From assembly GCA_965197675.1 (NCBI GenBank), contig OZ240221.1:1302001-1366000 (forward strand): 64,000 nucleotides of DNA. Direction: 5' to 3'. This stretch comes from G965197675 sp965197675 (GTDB lineage Bacteria > Chloroflexota > Dehalococcoidia > Plut-88900). Shown one piece after another: positions 24,244 to 35,100 of this stretch. Position 1 is the first letter of the stretch; every line of letters starts with the position of its first letter. Under the pieces are notes generated by a model. The model searched no databases. It saw only the letters and a list, made by a program, of their open reading frames with translations, and was not told where the DNA came from. A program made the position numbers and the translations under genes.

Positions 24244-25179
24244 TTATTTTACGCCAACCGGAACCAGAGATGGTCGGCCAACCTTAGCTGTGACGTATCT
24301 GATTGCGGTTTCATACTCCTCTACAAGTCGGAAGCCTCTATCTTCCAGGGCCCTACACAGAGGTTTTTGAAACTCGGAGACCATACACCAAAGCACCGGA
24401 TATCTGTTGAGAAGACCTTCGGTGGAATGTATCAGCTTCTCTGTGGCGTCGGACAGCTCTTGTCGAACCATTAGATCGAAGGACCCATTTTCCTTGTTCC
24501 CACTGAAGCACATCCAGCCGACTACTTGGTCATCGTTTAAGAAAACGTATTCCTCACCATCTCTTCTTCCACGGCGGTTCTCTCTCGACTCACGCCACTC
24601 ATCCAGTATCTGACCCTCTACTTCTCGCACACACATGGGAAAGGTCGCATTATAGAGTTGGAAAATGCCGTATTCGTTGGCTGACGACGCTGGGAAAAGT
24701 CGTCCATTTCGAGCGCTGACCGAGGAACCAACCTCTTCTCTCCTTTCCAAGCAATACAAATACTCCTTGGTATAGAAGGAGAATCCGGCATTAGAAGCTG
24801 CATCCCTGTAGGGGCAGTCGGCTGTCAAACGGAGAAATATCCTGTCGACACCTAGCCTCCCTGCGCCTAGGCTGAGGCCGTGAAGGAGGTCTCTTCCATT
24901 TTCCAGGTTATCTGGAGAGATGTAGAGGGCATCTATCTCCCATACTGAAGGCCCCATCCTAGGCCTCGCAGAGACCAAGCCCTTCACTTTGAGGCCTTTT
25001 CCCTCTATCCAGGTCCAACAGTGTCCCCCAGGGCTAAGCCAGCCTCCAAACGGTAGCAACTCTAGCAGCGATAGGTCTTTTTGACCCAATCGTCGTCGGG
25101 GATGAGCGAGGTTCTCTCGTTTTCTCAGTCCAGAGAAGGAGAACTTGATTAGATCTGCCGAGTTTATTGCTCTAATCAT
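24244..25179 (-). CDS. GNAT-like acetyltransferase domain protein
   Basis: A 311-residue protein with two GNAT-like halves. The first includes VKGLVSARPRMGPSVWEIDALYI and DLLHGLSLGAGRLGVDRIFLRL; the second has VGWMCFSGNKENGSFDLMV. The acetyl-CoA pyrophosphate loop is not canonical, so activity is uncertain. It sits between pdxT (15 bases) and the Ycf45-like gene (20 bases) in one tight minus-strand run. Substrate is unknown. Confidence 0.6.
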   Translation of the reverse strand: MIRAINSADLIKFSFSGLRKRENLAHPRRRLGQKDLSLLELLPFGGWLSPGGHCWTWIEGKGLKVKGLVSARPRMGPSVWEIDALYISPDNLENGRDLLHGLSLGAGRLGVDRIFLRLTADCPYRDAASNAGFSFYTKEYLYCLERREEVGSSVSARNGRLFPASSANEYGIFQLYNATFPMCVREVEGQILDEWRESRENRRGRRDGEEYVFLNDDQVVGWMCFSGNKENGSFDLMVRQELSDATEKLIHSTEGLLNRYPVLWCMVSEFQKPLCRALEDRGFRLVEEYETAIRYVTAKVGRPSLVPVGVK

Positions 25180-25194
25180 CTTTTCTGGGATCTG

Positions 25195-25800
25195 TCAAGA
25201 TGAATTCTCAGAAATGGAACCCAATCCAGCCATTTTCAAGAAGTACTCATGAAATCTGGTGTCCTGGGTGAGTTCGGGGTGGAAAGAGGTGACTATCACG
25301 TTATCCTGACAAGCCGCGACTGGAGCGCCATCAGGTAGCTTAGCCAAGGTTTCGGCTTCCGCTCCTACCCTTTCGATTACTGGGGCTCGGATGAACACGG
25401 CGTGAAAAGGTTCGCCCCCTAAAGCTGGCACCGGAAGATCCACTTCGAAGCTGTCCACCTGTCGGCCGAAGGCGTTCCTTCTAACATCCAAGTCTATAAG
25501 CCCTAGTGGTAGCCCCATCTTTTCGTCTTCCAAGATGTGTCGAGCAGCAACTATCATCCCTGCGCAGGTGCCCCACACCGGAAGACCGTCTTGAGCTTCT
25601 TTTTTGATGACCTCGGTGAAACCATAGATATCCATCAATTTTATGATGGTAGTGCTTTCACCTCCCGGTATGACGATTCCCTTAACATCCTCCATCTGAC
25701 GTGGAAGTCGTATTTCTACCACATCCACACCTAAACGCTCGAACGCCTGAATATGCTCGGTAAAGTCGCCCTGAAGGGCCAGGACACCGATTCTGCTCAT
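25195..25800 (-). CDS. pdxT: Pyridoxal 5'-phosphate synthase glutaminase subunit
   Basis: A 201-residue class I glutaminase that supplies ammonia to PdxS. The family motif GGEST is at 47-50, the nucleophile Cys79 is in WGTCAGMI, and the His/Glu pair is in TSFHPELTQD near residue 172. All three catalytic residues are present. It begins 30 bases after pdxS on the same strand, giving the standard pdxST pair for ribose-phosphate-dependent vitamin B6 synthesis. Confidence 0.96.
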   Translation of the reverse strand: MSRIGVLALQGDFTEHIQAFERLGVDVVEIRLPRQMEDVKGIVIPGGESTTIIKLMDIYGFTEVIKKEAQDGLPVWGTCAGMIVAARHILEDEKMGLPLGLIDLDVRRNAFGRQVDSFEVDLPVPALGGEPFHAVFIRAPVIERVGAEAETLAKLPDGAPVAACQDNVIVTSFHPELTQDTRFHEYFLKMAGLGSISENSS

Positions 25801-25830
25801 AGCTCATACGCTTATGTAAGCGGTTTGCGG

Positions 25831-26712
25831 TTACCATCCTCTGGTTGCCAGAAGCTCTTCTTCGGGCATCGTCTTTACGTCCAGGCCGCGCATGGGCTGA
25901 CCGAGACCCTCGGAGACTTTGGCGATGATGTCAGGGTCTTGGTAATGGGTAGTTGCTTCGACGATGGATCGGGCCCTGGGTGCGGGATCCTCTGACTTGA
26001 AGATTCCCGAGCCCACGAAGACCCCTTCCACACCTAGCTGCATCATCAAAGCGGCATCCGCCGGGCTGGCCACTCCACCGGCAGCGAAGTTTACCACCGG
26101 CAGCTTACCGGTCTCGTGTATCTCGATCACCAACTCGAAAGGAGCCCCGAGGGTCTTGGCTTCCGCCATAAGCTGCTCTTCTGAAAGCGCCTGTAAACGA
26201 CGAATTCCATCCTGCACCGCTCGTATGTGTCGCACCGCTTCCACGATATTCCCAGTGCCTGCCTCTCCCTTGGTTCTGATCATGGCGGCACCTTCTCCTA
26301 TGCGGCGCAACGCCTCTCCCAAGTCTCTGCAGCCGCATACAAAGGGAACCTTGAAATCGTGCTTCCAGACGTGATGGCTCTCATCTGCAGGGGTGAGCAC
26401 TTCTGATTCGTCGATATAGTCAACACCTAGGGCTTCTAGGACCTGGGCCTCCACGAAGTGTCCGATTCTACATTTAGCCATTACGGGAATGCTTACCTCA
26501 TCCATAATCCCTTTTATGACAGTGGGGTCGGACATTCGGGCTACGCCCCCGGCGGCACGGATGTCAGCAGGGACCCGTTCCAGGGCCATCACTGCGCAAG
26601 CCCCAGCATCCTCGGCGATCTTCGCATGCTCTGCGGTCACCACATCCATAATGACGCCACCCTTGAGCATCTGGGCTAAGCCCGCCTTTACCTTCCAGGT
26701 TCCTTTATCCAT
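25831..26712 (-). CDS. pdxS: Pyridoxal 5'-phosphate synthase, lyase subunit
   Basis: A 293-residue PdxS. The start is set at ATG 26712 (MDKGTWKVKAGLAQMLKGG), which has GGAGGGG just upstream; the open frame reaches back to 26754 with a non-family leader. Key segments are GGVIMDVVTAEHAKIAEDAGA, MALERVPADIRAAGGVARM, AKCRIGHFVEAQ (catalytic Lys) and MQLGVEGVFVGSGIF. It condenses ribose 5-phosphate, glyceraldehyde 3-phosphate and ammonia from PdxT into pyridoxal phosphate. It follows pyrD on the same strand. Confidence 0.97.
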   Translation of the reverse strand: MDKGTWKVKAGLAQMLKGGVIMDVVTAEHAKIAEDAGACAVMALERVPADIRAAGGVARMSDPTVIKGIMDEVSIPVMAKCRIGHFVEAQVLEALGVDYIDESEVLTPADESHHVWKHDFKVPFVCGCRDLGEALRRIGEGAAMIRTKGEAGTGNIVEAVRHIRAVQDGIRRLQALSEEQLMAEAKTLGAPFELVIEIHETGKLPVVNFAAGGVASPADAALMMQLGVEGVFVGSGIFKSEDPAPRARSIVEATTHYQDPDIIAKVSEGLGQPMRGLDVKTMPEEELLATRGW

Positions 26713-26816
26713 TTTCTCCCCTCCTTGCTTTGCCGAATCATGAGAGGGACGCAATTAAGTCGGCTGAAGTTCTAACTTATTTTAACATATAACCTTCAAG
26801 TCTCAGAACCTGTCCA

Positions 26817-27776
26817 TCAGTGGTCAACGTGAGCTGCCCCTATGATGTCGGATAATGAGCCTATGTTCTGGCTTTTAAGGAATCTCCCTATCTCATCGAT
26901 AATGTCCAAAGAGAGATTGGGGTTCAAGAAGTTGGCAGTTCCCACCTGCACAGCCGATGCTCCGGCCATCAGGTATTCTAGCGCATCTCCGGCACTGGAG
27001 ATTCCTCCGATGCCTACCACTGGAACGTCTACAGCCTCTGCCACTTTATACACCATAGCCAGGGCGATGGGCTTGATGGCAGGTCCGGAAAACCCTCCCA
27101 TAACGGTGCCGAGTCCAGGTTTTCTCCTCCCCACGTCAATCGACATGCCTACGTATGTGTTGACCAGCGATATTGAGTCCGCTCCCGCACCAACGACGGC
27201 TCTGGCTATCTCCACAATATCGGTTACGTTGGGGGTCAACTTTACCATCAATGGAAACGAGCTAGCCGACCTCATCGCCTCGGTTACTGCTGCAGCCGAC
27301 CTAGGATCGATGCCGAACTCCAGTCCGCCCACCTCCACGTTGGGACATCCTATGTTAGCCTCTAGGCCACTGACTCCATCGACTCCATCTAGCATCTTGG
27401 ATATGATCCCGTACTCTTCCACGGTATCACCGGCCACATTCACTATGACAGGCACCTGCCATTGGGCCCAAATAGGGGCCTTTTCTGCGACGATTGCATC
27501 TACGCCTATGTTCTGAAGCCCGATGGTGTTTAGCAGCCCCGCAGTGGTCTCCACCAGACGAGGTTGAGGGTTCCCGTCTCGAGGGTAACGAGTCACCCCT
27601 TTACATACAATAGCCCCCAGCCTTTGAATGTCTACACTATCGGCCAACTCAGTGCCATATCCAAAGGTGCCGGAGGCAGCTATGACGGGATTATTCAGTG
27701 TAAGACCACCATCCCCTTTAGGCGAGAGCTCAGTAGTGAGGTTAGGTGTAGTCGCAGTAGTCATTCGGTTAGCCAA
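26817..27776 (-). CDS. pyrD: Dihydroorotate dehydrogenase, type 1B-like catalytic subunit
   Basis: A 319-residue FMN enzyme that oxidises dihydroorotate to orotate in pyrimidine synthesis. Motifs include ASGTFGYG, the substrate loop NTIGLQNIGVD, and ANIGCPNVEVGG, where Cys144 is the catalytic base of class 1 enzymes, followed by VKLTPNVTD. The class 1B form normally pairs with an iron-sulfur subunit PyrK, which is not in this window. The start is TTG 27776, with AGGGAG upstream, or ATG 27764. It is 45 bases after rpoC. Confidence 0.93.
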   Translation of the reverse strand: MANRMTTATTPNLTTELSPKGDGGLTLNNPVIAASGTFGYGTELADSVDIQRLGAIVCKGVTRYPRDGNPQPRLVETTAGLLNTIGLQNIGVDAIVAEKAPIWAQWQVPVIVNVAGDTVEEYGIISKMLDGVDGVSGLEANIGCPNVEVGGLEFGIDPRSAAAVTEAMRSASSFPLMVKLTPNVTDIVEIARAVVGAGADSISLVNTYVGMSIDVGRRKPGLGTVMGGFSGPAIKPIALAMVYKVAEAVDVPVVGIGGISSAGDALEYLMAGASAVQVGTANFLNPNLSLDIIDEIGRFLKSQNIGSLSDIIGAAHVDH

Positions 27777-27821
27777 CCTGCGTCTCCCTTTATCCCCTAT
27801 AGGTATAACGGATAAAGAGCC

Positions 27822-30800
27822 TTAATTTTTAGAGAAGGGGGCCGACATATCGAAGGGGCCGAATATGTCTTTCTCTTCTTCACCATCTTTCTCAACGGGC
27901 AAGGTAGGAGGCAGTTCGGGGGGAGGTGCAATCTCCAACTCCTTGAGCTCCGGTAGGTCGAGACGAGCCGGGATCAATCGTCCGATGATGACGTTTTCCT
28001 TGAGTCCCATGAGCCTGTCGACGCGGCCTTGCAAGGCTGCCTCAGTCAGGACCTTGGTCGTCTCCTGGAAGGAGGCCGCGGCAAGGAAACTCTCCGTGTT
28101 GAGAGAGGCCTTTGTAACACCCAGCAAGACCGGATGCGCTATGGCTGGCTCACCACCTTCAGCAAGTACGTTAGCATTTATATCCTGGTAAACAAACCTA
28201 TCCACCAGCTCTCCAGGAAGCAACTCAGTGTCTCCCTGAGAATCTACCCGCACCTTGCGCAACATCTGTCGAGCTATGACCTCTATGTGCTTGTCGTTGA
28301 TGTTAACGCCCTGGGACTTGTAGACCCTCTGAACCTCCTGCACCAGATATTGCTCAACGGCATCCTTACCCATGATCCTGAGTATGTCCTGAGGATTGGT
28401 GGGCCCTTCCGTTAGCTGCTGTCCCGCTCTAACCTCCTCTCCGTCCTTGACTAGTAGGCGAGTGGTGGCGGGAATAATGTAATCTCGGCGGTCTTCCTCT
28501 TCATACTGGACGGAGACCTTGTCCTTCTCTACTACCACCTGTCCAGGCATGCGAGCCACGACAGGAGGTTGCGGCTTGGCGTCCTCGCCGTCTTTGGAGG
28601 CTTGTTCGCTCTCCGCAAGTATCGTATCGGTGTCCACAAACTGACCTGTATCAACCATCAATTTGAAGTTGGCTGGAATCGGGTACTCGTCCTGGTATTC
28701 CTCAGAGCTTACCGCCACGATTTTCCTTCCATCCTCATCCTCCACCAGCTGGATGGTGCTATCGATCTCTGTCAGAACAGCCTGTCCCTTGGGAGATCGA
28801 GCTTCAAAAAGCTCCTCTACTCTTGGTAGACCGGTTGTAATGTCAACACCCCCCGCCACACCACCGGTGTGGAACGTCCTCATGGTGAGCTGAGTCCCCG
28901 GCTCGCCAATACTCTGGGCAGCTATTACCCCTATAGCCTCTCCCTTGACCACCAGCCCCCCTCTTGCGGGGCTCCAGCCGTAGCACATGGCGCACAGTCC
29001 TCGTCTGGTCTCGCATGCCAGGGGAGACCTGACGAGGACCCTATCGATTCCTGCCTCCTCTATCTCTTTAGCCTTGACCTGGCTGATCTCCTCGTTTCCA
29101 TCGACCATGATCTCACCAGTCTCAGGATGAGCTACGGGAGCAGCAGCAAACCTCCCACCGATCCACTCGGATAGGCTGCCCATGATGACGGTCTCAGGTG
29201 TGTAGGATATCCATGTCCCTGAGGTGGTCCCACAGTCTTCCTCCGTGATTATGACCTCTTGAGCTACGTCTATTAGCCGTCTAGTCAGGTAGCCGCTATC
29301 GGCTGTACGGAGTGCTGTATCAGCCAACCCCTTACGAGCTCCATGAGTAGAGATGAAGTACTCCAGCACGGTAAGGCCTTCTCTAAAGCTGGAACGGATG
29401 GGCAGGGCTATGATACGACCTCTGGGATCAGTCATAAGACCCCTCATGCCAGCCATTTGCCGAACCTGAGAAATGTTACCTTTGGCTCCAGACTGGGCCA
29501 TCAAGTATATGGAACCGTAGGATGGAAGCTCCTCCTCGATCAGTTTGGTGACGTTATCGCTGGTATCCTCCCATATCTGCACGGTGGCGGTGTACAGCTC
29601 ATCGCTGGTGATTAGGCCTCGCCGAAATTGCTCTACGTGCTCCGCCACTTGCCGGTCCGCCTCCTCCAGCAGTTCGGCCTTCTTTTGGGGCACGTGCAGA
29701 TCATTGAGAGCGATGGTCATGCCAGACTTTGTGGCATATTTGAATCCCAAGTTCTTTATGCCATCCAGGACTCTGGAGGTCTCTTCGGAGCCCAGTGAGA
29801 AGTAACACTCGGTTGCTATCTCCTTCAAGACCTGTTTGTCCACAATCTGGTTTCTGAATCCCAGGCTTTCTGGTAGGACGTCGTTAAAGAGGATTCTCCC
29901 GATAGTGGTCTTCATGCGACTGTTGTCGGCCCCGTTTCGGACTTCTATCTCCGCCTGAAGATCGATCTGATACAGGTCGTACGCTAGCTTGGCGTCTTCC
30001 GCATCGGCGAAAAGCCTGCCTTCGCCTTTGGCCCGCGGCTTGACCAGGGTCATGTAGTAACAGCCAAGCACTATATCCAAGGTGGGAGCCGTTATCGGCT
30101 CCATGGAGCTGGGCGAAAGGGTGTTATTGGTGCTGAGCATGACCTTCTCGGCTTCTATTACAGCGGATCGGGAGAGAGGCAGATGAACAGCCATTTGATC
30201 GCCATCGAAGTCGGCGTTGAAGGCTGTACACACCAGGGGATGGAGTTGGATAGCGCTTCCATCCACCAGCACCGGCCAGAAGGCCTGAATACCCAAACGG
30301 TGTAGAGTTGGGGCGCGGTTCAGAAGCACTGGGCGCTCCTTGGTTACCTCTTCCAATATGTCCCAAACCTCTGGTCTTACCCGCTCCACTATCCTTTTAG
30401 CACTCTTGATGTTGTGGGCGAGTCCATGCAGAACCAGTCTCTGCATCACGAAGGGCTTGAACAACTCCAAGGCCATTCGCTTTGGCAGACCACATTGGTT
30501 GAGTTTCAGGTTAGGGCCGACCACTATGACGGATCGCCCGCTGTAGTCTACTCTTTTCCCCAGCAGGTTCTGGCGGAAGCGGCCCTGCTTTCCTCGCAAC
30601 ATATCGGACAGAGACTTTAGCTTATGGTTGTGGCTGCCGGAGATGGCCCTGCCGCGCCTTCCGTTGTCTATGAGGGCGTCGACGGCCTCCTGTAGCATCC
30701 GTTTTTCATTCCGGATAATGATCTCCGGAGCTCCTAGCTCCAACAACCTCTTGAGTCGGTTATTCCGGTTAATTACCCTGCGATAGAGGTCATTGAGATC

Positions 30801-32099
30801 ACTGGTGGCAAAGCGGCCACCGTCCAGCTGCACCATAGGGCGTAGATCAGGGGGCAACACGGGTAATACGGTTATGATCATCCACTCTGGGTGGTTACCA
30901 CTCTTATATAGTGAATCTACCACTCTCAATCGCTTAGTCGCCTTCTTGTATCTCTGCCCAGAGGTATTCAGTATCTCCTGTTGAAGACTCTCTCTAAGCT
31001 TTTCCAAATCCAGGTTCTTCAGTATCTCAAGAATAGCCTCTGCCCCCATGCCGGCGGTAAATATAGAACCGTACCGCTCTTTCAACTCTCGGTATTGGCT
31101 CTCAGTGAGCATCTGGAGGGGTTTCATTTCCTCCAACTCATCAGTTTTCTGTTTCAGAGCCTCCTTTAGAGATTCCTGCTCCTCCATGATGCTGCGACGG
31201 AGGTCGTTGATCTGCTGGATTACCTTGTCAGAGCTCTGTCTTGCTTGCTCGGCTGCCTGCTGCTCTAGCTTGGCGACCTGCTGGGTGAATTTCTCTTGAA
31301 GACCCGAAATCGCATCTTCGGCAGATTGGTTGAGGGATTCTAGATGCTTCTCTCTGACAATAGCTCCCCTGGATACTATGAAAGTACCATTGAGGGCTAT
31401 CTTCTTGGGCGCTTTCTTGCCCATATGTTCTGCCAGCAGTGCTTGAATCTCTTTAGCAGCCTCTTGAACTTGTACAATAGCTGAGTCCGTATCTTCCTGA
31501 ACGGTCCTCTTATCCTCTTCGAGTCTGTCCTCGACCTCCTTAATAGGATCGTTCGACTCCGCTTTATTATCGCTAACAGCCTCTTCCATGTTCTCTTTCA
31601 GCCTGGCAATCTCCAACTCGGCTGCTTCTCGCAGTTCATTCAAGGTGCGTTGTCTGGCCTCGTCATCAACGCTGATAACTGTGTACTGAGCAAAGTAAAG
31701 GATCCGTTCGAGTGTTCTGGGAGACATATCCAGCAGCAGCCCCAGGCGGCTGGGGGTACCCTTTACATACCATATGTGACTGACGGGGGCCGCGAGGGTT
31801 ATCTGGCCCATCCGCTCTCTTCTAACCTTGGAGCGAGCCACCTCTACGCCACATCTATCGCATATGATGCCCTTGTATCTGATCCTCTTGTACTTACCAC
31901 AGTAGCACTCGAAGTCTTTGGTAGGCCCAAATATGCGCTCGCAGAACAGGCCGTCTTTCTCCGGCTTCAATGTCCTATAGTTAATGGTTTCTGGCTTGGT
32001 TACCTCTCCGTAGGACCAGCTCTTTATTCTTTCTGGAGAGGCTAAGGAGATTCGAATAGCGTTAAAGCTCTCAGATTCAACTCCTCGGGTAGTAACCAT
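27822..32099 (-). CDS. rpoC: DNA-directed RNA polymerase beta' subunit
   Basis: A 1425-residue beta' subunit, complete. The N-terminal zinc site CYCGKYK...CDRCG, the active-site Mg-binding NADFDGDQM, the second zinc site DCGTTSGT with CETRRGLCAMCYG, and the bridge/trigger region QSIGEPGTQLTMRTFHTGG are all present. An acidic, coiled-coil-rich insert lies between about residues 150 and 340, in the part following the zinc ribbon; such lineage-specific inserts are common in RpoC. It starts 3 bases after rpoB and is translated from the same mRNA. Confidence 0.97.
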   Translation of the reverse strand: MVTTRGVESESFNAIRISLASPERIKSWSYGEVTKPETINYRTLKPEKDGLFCERIFGPTKDFECYCGKYKRIRYKGIICDRCGVEVARSKVRRERMGQITLAAPVSHIWYVKGTPSRLGLLLDMSPRTLERILYFAQYTVISVDDEARQRTLNELREAAELEIARLKENMEEAVSDNKAESNDPIKEVEDRLEEDKRTVQEDTDSAIVQVQEAAKEIQALLAEHMGKKAPKKIALNGTFIVSRGAIVREKHLESLNQSAEDAISGLQEKFTQQVAKLEQQAAEQARQSSDKVIQQINDLRRSIMEEQESLKEALKQKTDELEEMKPLQMLTESQYRELKERYGSIFTAGMGAEAILEILKNLDLEKLRESLQQEILNTSGQRYKKATKRLRVVDSLYKSGNHPEWMIITVLPVLPPDLRPMVQLDGGRFATSDLNDLYRRVINRNNRLKRLLELGAPEIIIRNEKRMLQEAVDALIDNGRRGRAISGSHNHKLKSLSDMLRGKQGRFRQNLLGKRVDYSGRSVIVVGPNLKLNQCGLPKRMALELFKPFVMQRLVLHGLAHNIKSAKRIVERVRPEVWDILEEVTKERPVLLNRAPTLHRLGIQAFWPVLVDGSAIQLHPLVCTAFNADFDGDQMAVHLPLSRSAVIEAEKVMLSTNNTLSPSSMEPITAPTLDIVLGCYYMTLVKPRAKGEGRLFADAEDAKLAYDLYQIDLQAEIEVRNGADNSRMKTTIGRILFNDVLPESLGFRNQIVDKQVLKEIATECYFSLGSEETSRVLDGIKNLGFKYATKSGMTIALNDLHVPQKKAELLEEADRQVAEHVEQFRRGLITSDELYTATVQIWEDTSDNVTKLIEEELPSYGSIYLMAQSGAKGNISQVRQMAGMRGLMTDPRGRIIALPIRSSFREGLTVLEYFISTHGARKGLADTALRTADSGYLTRRLIDVAQEVIITEEDCGTTSGTWISYTPETVIMGSLSEWIGGRFAAAPVAHPETGEIMVDGNEEISQVKAKEIEEAGIDRVLVRSPLACETRRGLCAMCYGWSPARGGLVVKGEAIGVIAAQSIGEPGTQLTMRTFHTGGVAGGVDITTGLPRVEELFEARSPKGQAVLTEIDSTIQLVEDEDGRKIVAVSSEEYQDEYPIPANFKLMVDTGQFVDTDTILAESEQASKDGEDAKPQPPVVARMPGQVVVEKDKVSVQYEEEDRRDYIIPATTRLLVKDGEEVRAGQQLTEGPTNPQDILRIMGKDAVEQYLVQEVQRVYKSQGVNINDKHIEVIARQMLRKVRVDSQGDTELLPGELVDRFVYQDINANVLAEGGEPAIAHPVLLGVTKASLNTESFLAAASFQETTKVLTEAALQGRVDRLMGLKENVIIGRLIPARLDLPELKELEIAPPPELPPTLPVEKDGEEEKDIFGPFDMSAPFSKN

Positions 32100-32102
32100 A
32101 TC

Positions 32103-35100
32103 CTATTTCTCTCCTTCTTTCGATTTGGCTGAGTCGTCAGTAGGCGCAGCTAGCTCTTCCCTCTCTTCGTTCACGGGCGTCGCATCAGGCGGAGTGCTCT
32201 TATCAGTTACTTCTATATTCAGTAGCTCTGACCTTTCCCCATTGTCGGATCCTTCGGACAACTCTGAGACTATATCCGCCAGGGAGATATCCGCCTCAAC
32301 CTCTTCTTCTTGGTCCTCGCTCAAGAGCTCTACGGATAGGCCCAGGCTTTGCAGCTCCTTTTGTAGAACGCGGAATGATTCAGGAACTCCGGGTTGGAAG
32401 ACGTTCTCTCCTTTGACTATCGATTCGTAGGTTTTAACCCTTCCTGCAACATCATCCGATTTCACAGTCAGCATTTCCTGCAGGTTGTGTGCGGAGCTGT
32501 AGGCCTCGAGGGCCCATACCTCCATCTCGCCGAATCGCTGTCCACCGAACTGAGCTTTGCCCCCCAGGGGTTGTTGAGTGATGAGGGAGTAAGGACCCGT
32601 AGAGCGGGCATGGATTTTGTCCTCTACGAGGTGAATTAGCTTCATCATGTAAATGGGGCCTACGGTGATGGGTTCATCGAAGGGTTCTCCAGTTCGTCCA
32701 TCCCTCAAGATGGTCTTGCCGAAGAATGGTGGAAGTAAATCACGGGTCTCCATCACCTCTACAGTCAGCTCTTCTAGTGCCCCATCCTCCGCCTTTTTCG
32801 CATCCACACCCGCCTCAGCCAGCCAAAGCCTCAGGCAAGTCTCTCTTGCCAACCCCGGATGGCTGTCGCTCATGACCTTTTCCCCGTCGTATCCCTGCTC
32901 GTTGAGCCAATCCACAATCCGCTGTAAGTCGGCGGTTCTGCGTCCATTAGCAGGGTCGAGGTCATGGACTCCAGCTTTTTGGGCCAGCCAAACTCGAGAC
33001 AATGCGTCCTCAATAGAGCTATCGGTAGCTCCATCAAAGACGGGGGAGGTCACCTTGAAGCCCAGGGCTTGGGCAGCTAACCCCAAGTGGGTCTCCAATA
33101 TCTGTCCCAAATTCATCCGGGATGGTACGCCTATGGGGTTCAGGATGATATCTACGGGCGTGCCATTCGGTAAGAAGGGCATGTCCTCCTCTGGCAGGAT
33201 AATGGAGATGACCCCCTTGTTGCCGTGGCGACCCGCCATTTTGTCTCCCCCGGCTATTTTCCTGGTCTGGGCCACCCACAGTCGAACCAGCTGATTGACC
33301 CCAGGAGGAAGCTCGTGCTTGTCAGACCTGGAAAACACCTTCACGTCTATGACTTTGCCTCGCTCACCGTGAGGCACCCGCAAACATGTGTCCTTTACCT
33401 CTCGAGCCTTTTCACCAAAGATGGCCCTTAGCAGCTTTTCTTCCGCTGTAAGCTCAGTCTCGCCTTTGGGAGTGATTTTGCCTACTAGAATATCCTCTGG
33501 AACCACCTCGGCGCCGATGCGGATAATCCCGTTTTCGTCCAGGTCTCTAAGGCTCTCTTCTCCGACGTTGGGGATATCTTGGGTTATCTCTTCAGGCCCC
33601 AGCTTGGTATCCCTGGACTCGACCTCGTGCTTCTCAATGTGTATGGACGTGAATTTGTCCTCTTTAACGATGCGCTCGCTGATTATTATCGCGTCCTCGT
33701 AGTTGTAGCCTTCCCAACTCATGAAGGCGCATAGGACGTTTTGGCCTAGGGCCAACTCACCATTATCGGTCGATGAGCTATCGGCGAGGATCTGACTCGA
33801 CTGCACCACATCCCCTTTGCGAACCATAGGTCTCTGGTTGATGCAGGTCCCCTGGTTGCTGCGCACGAACTTTAGGAGGGGGTAAGGGTTATCCCTTCCT
33901 TCTTTGTCTCGGATCACTATCTCTTCTGCGGTGACTGAGACCACCTCACCGTTTGTCTGCGACACGCACACCTGGCCGCTATCCGTGGCCACTCTAGACT
34001 CCATGCCTGTTCCAATCAGGGGCGCCTCCGGCCTCAGCAGGGGTACTGCCTGTCTCTGCATGTTGGAGCCCATCAGAGCTCGGTTCGCATCATCGTGCTC
34101 GAGAAACGGTATCAGCGACGTGGAAACACTGACTATCTGCTTGGGCGACACGTCCATAAAGTCAATGTTCTGTGGATTCTCAGTTCGGAAGGTTTCGCCA
34201 AAGCGAACCTCCACCTTCTCCGAGACGAACCGGGCGTGATTATCCAAAACCGAGTTGGCCTGAGCTATAACATATTTCTCCTCTTCGTCGGCAGCCAGGT
34301 ATACAATCTCATCTGATACGAAGGGCTGGACCTTTATGGTAGTAGTAGGCAGCTTCGTAAGCTTTTTCGCAGTTTTCTCTCTCATAGGCCTACCTGTAAC
34401 GGCGACCGCCTTTTTCCCATCCACCAATACCGGTTCCCGAAGGGTCTTTCCTATCAACGATTCGCACTCGTTTGGCACCTCATTGATCACCTTGCGGTAC
34501 GGAGTCTCAATGAAACCGTATTCGTTTATGATGGAGTAGGTAGCCAGAGAGCCTAGCAGTCCGATGTTAGGACCCTCGGGCGTCTCGATGGGGCAAATCC
34601 TGCCGTAGTGAGAATGGTGGACGTCACGAACGTCGAAACCAGCCCTCTCCCTGGACAGTCCTCCAGGCCCCAGAGCCGATAGTCGCCTCTTGTGAGTCAA
34701 CTCGGCGAGAGGGTTAGTCTGATCCATGAACTGGGATAGCTGAGAACCACCGAAGAATTCTTTCATCCCAGCCACTATGGGTCTGATGTTGACTAAAGCG
34801 CTGGGAACAGCCGTCTCTGGCTCTATTAGGGTCATCCTCTCTCTGACCACCCGCTCCATCCGAAGAAGGCCTATACGGAACTGGTTCTGCACCAGTTCTC
34901 CTACGCCCTTGATGCGCCGGTTGCCCAGATGATCGATATCATCAACTCCATCTTCCCCTTTATTCACCTGGATCACCTTCCGAACTATGGCCACTATATC
35001 CTCTTTATTCAAAGCTCTGTTGCTCAGTAGGTTGAGTAGCGCCTCAGCCTTGGCTTTGGGCAGAATGGACTCGAGAGTTTCCACGGTTATAGAGCCTTGA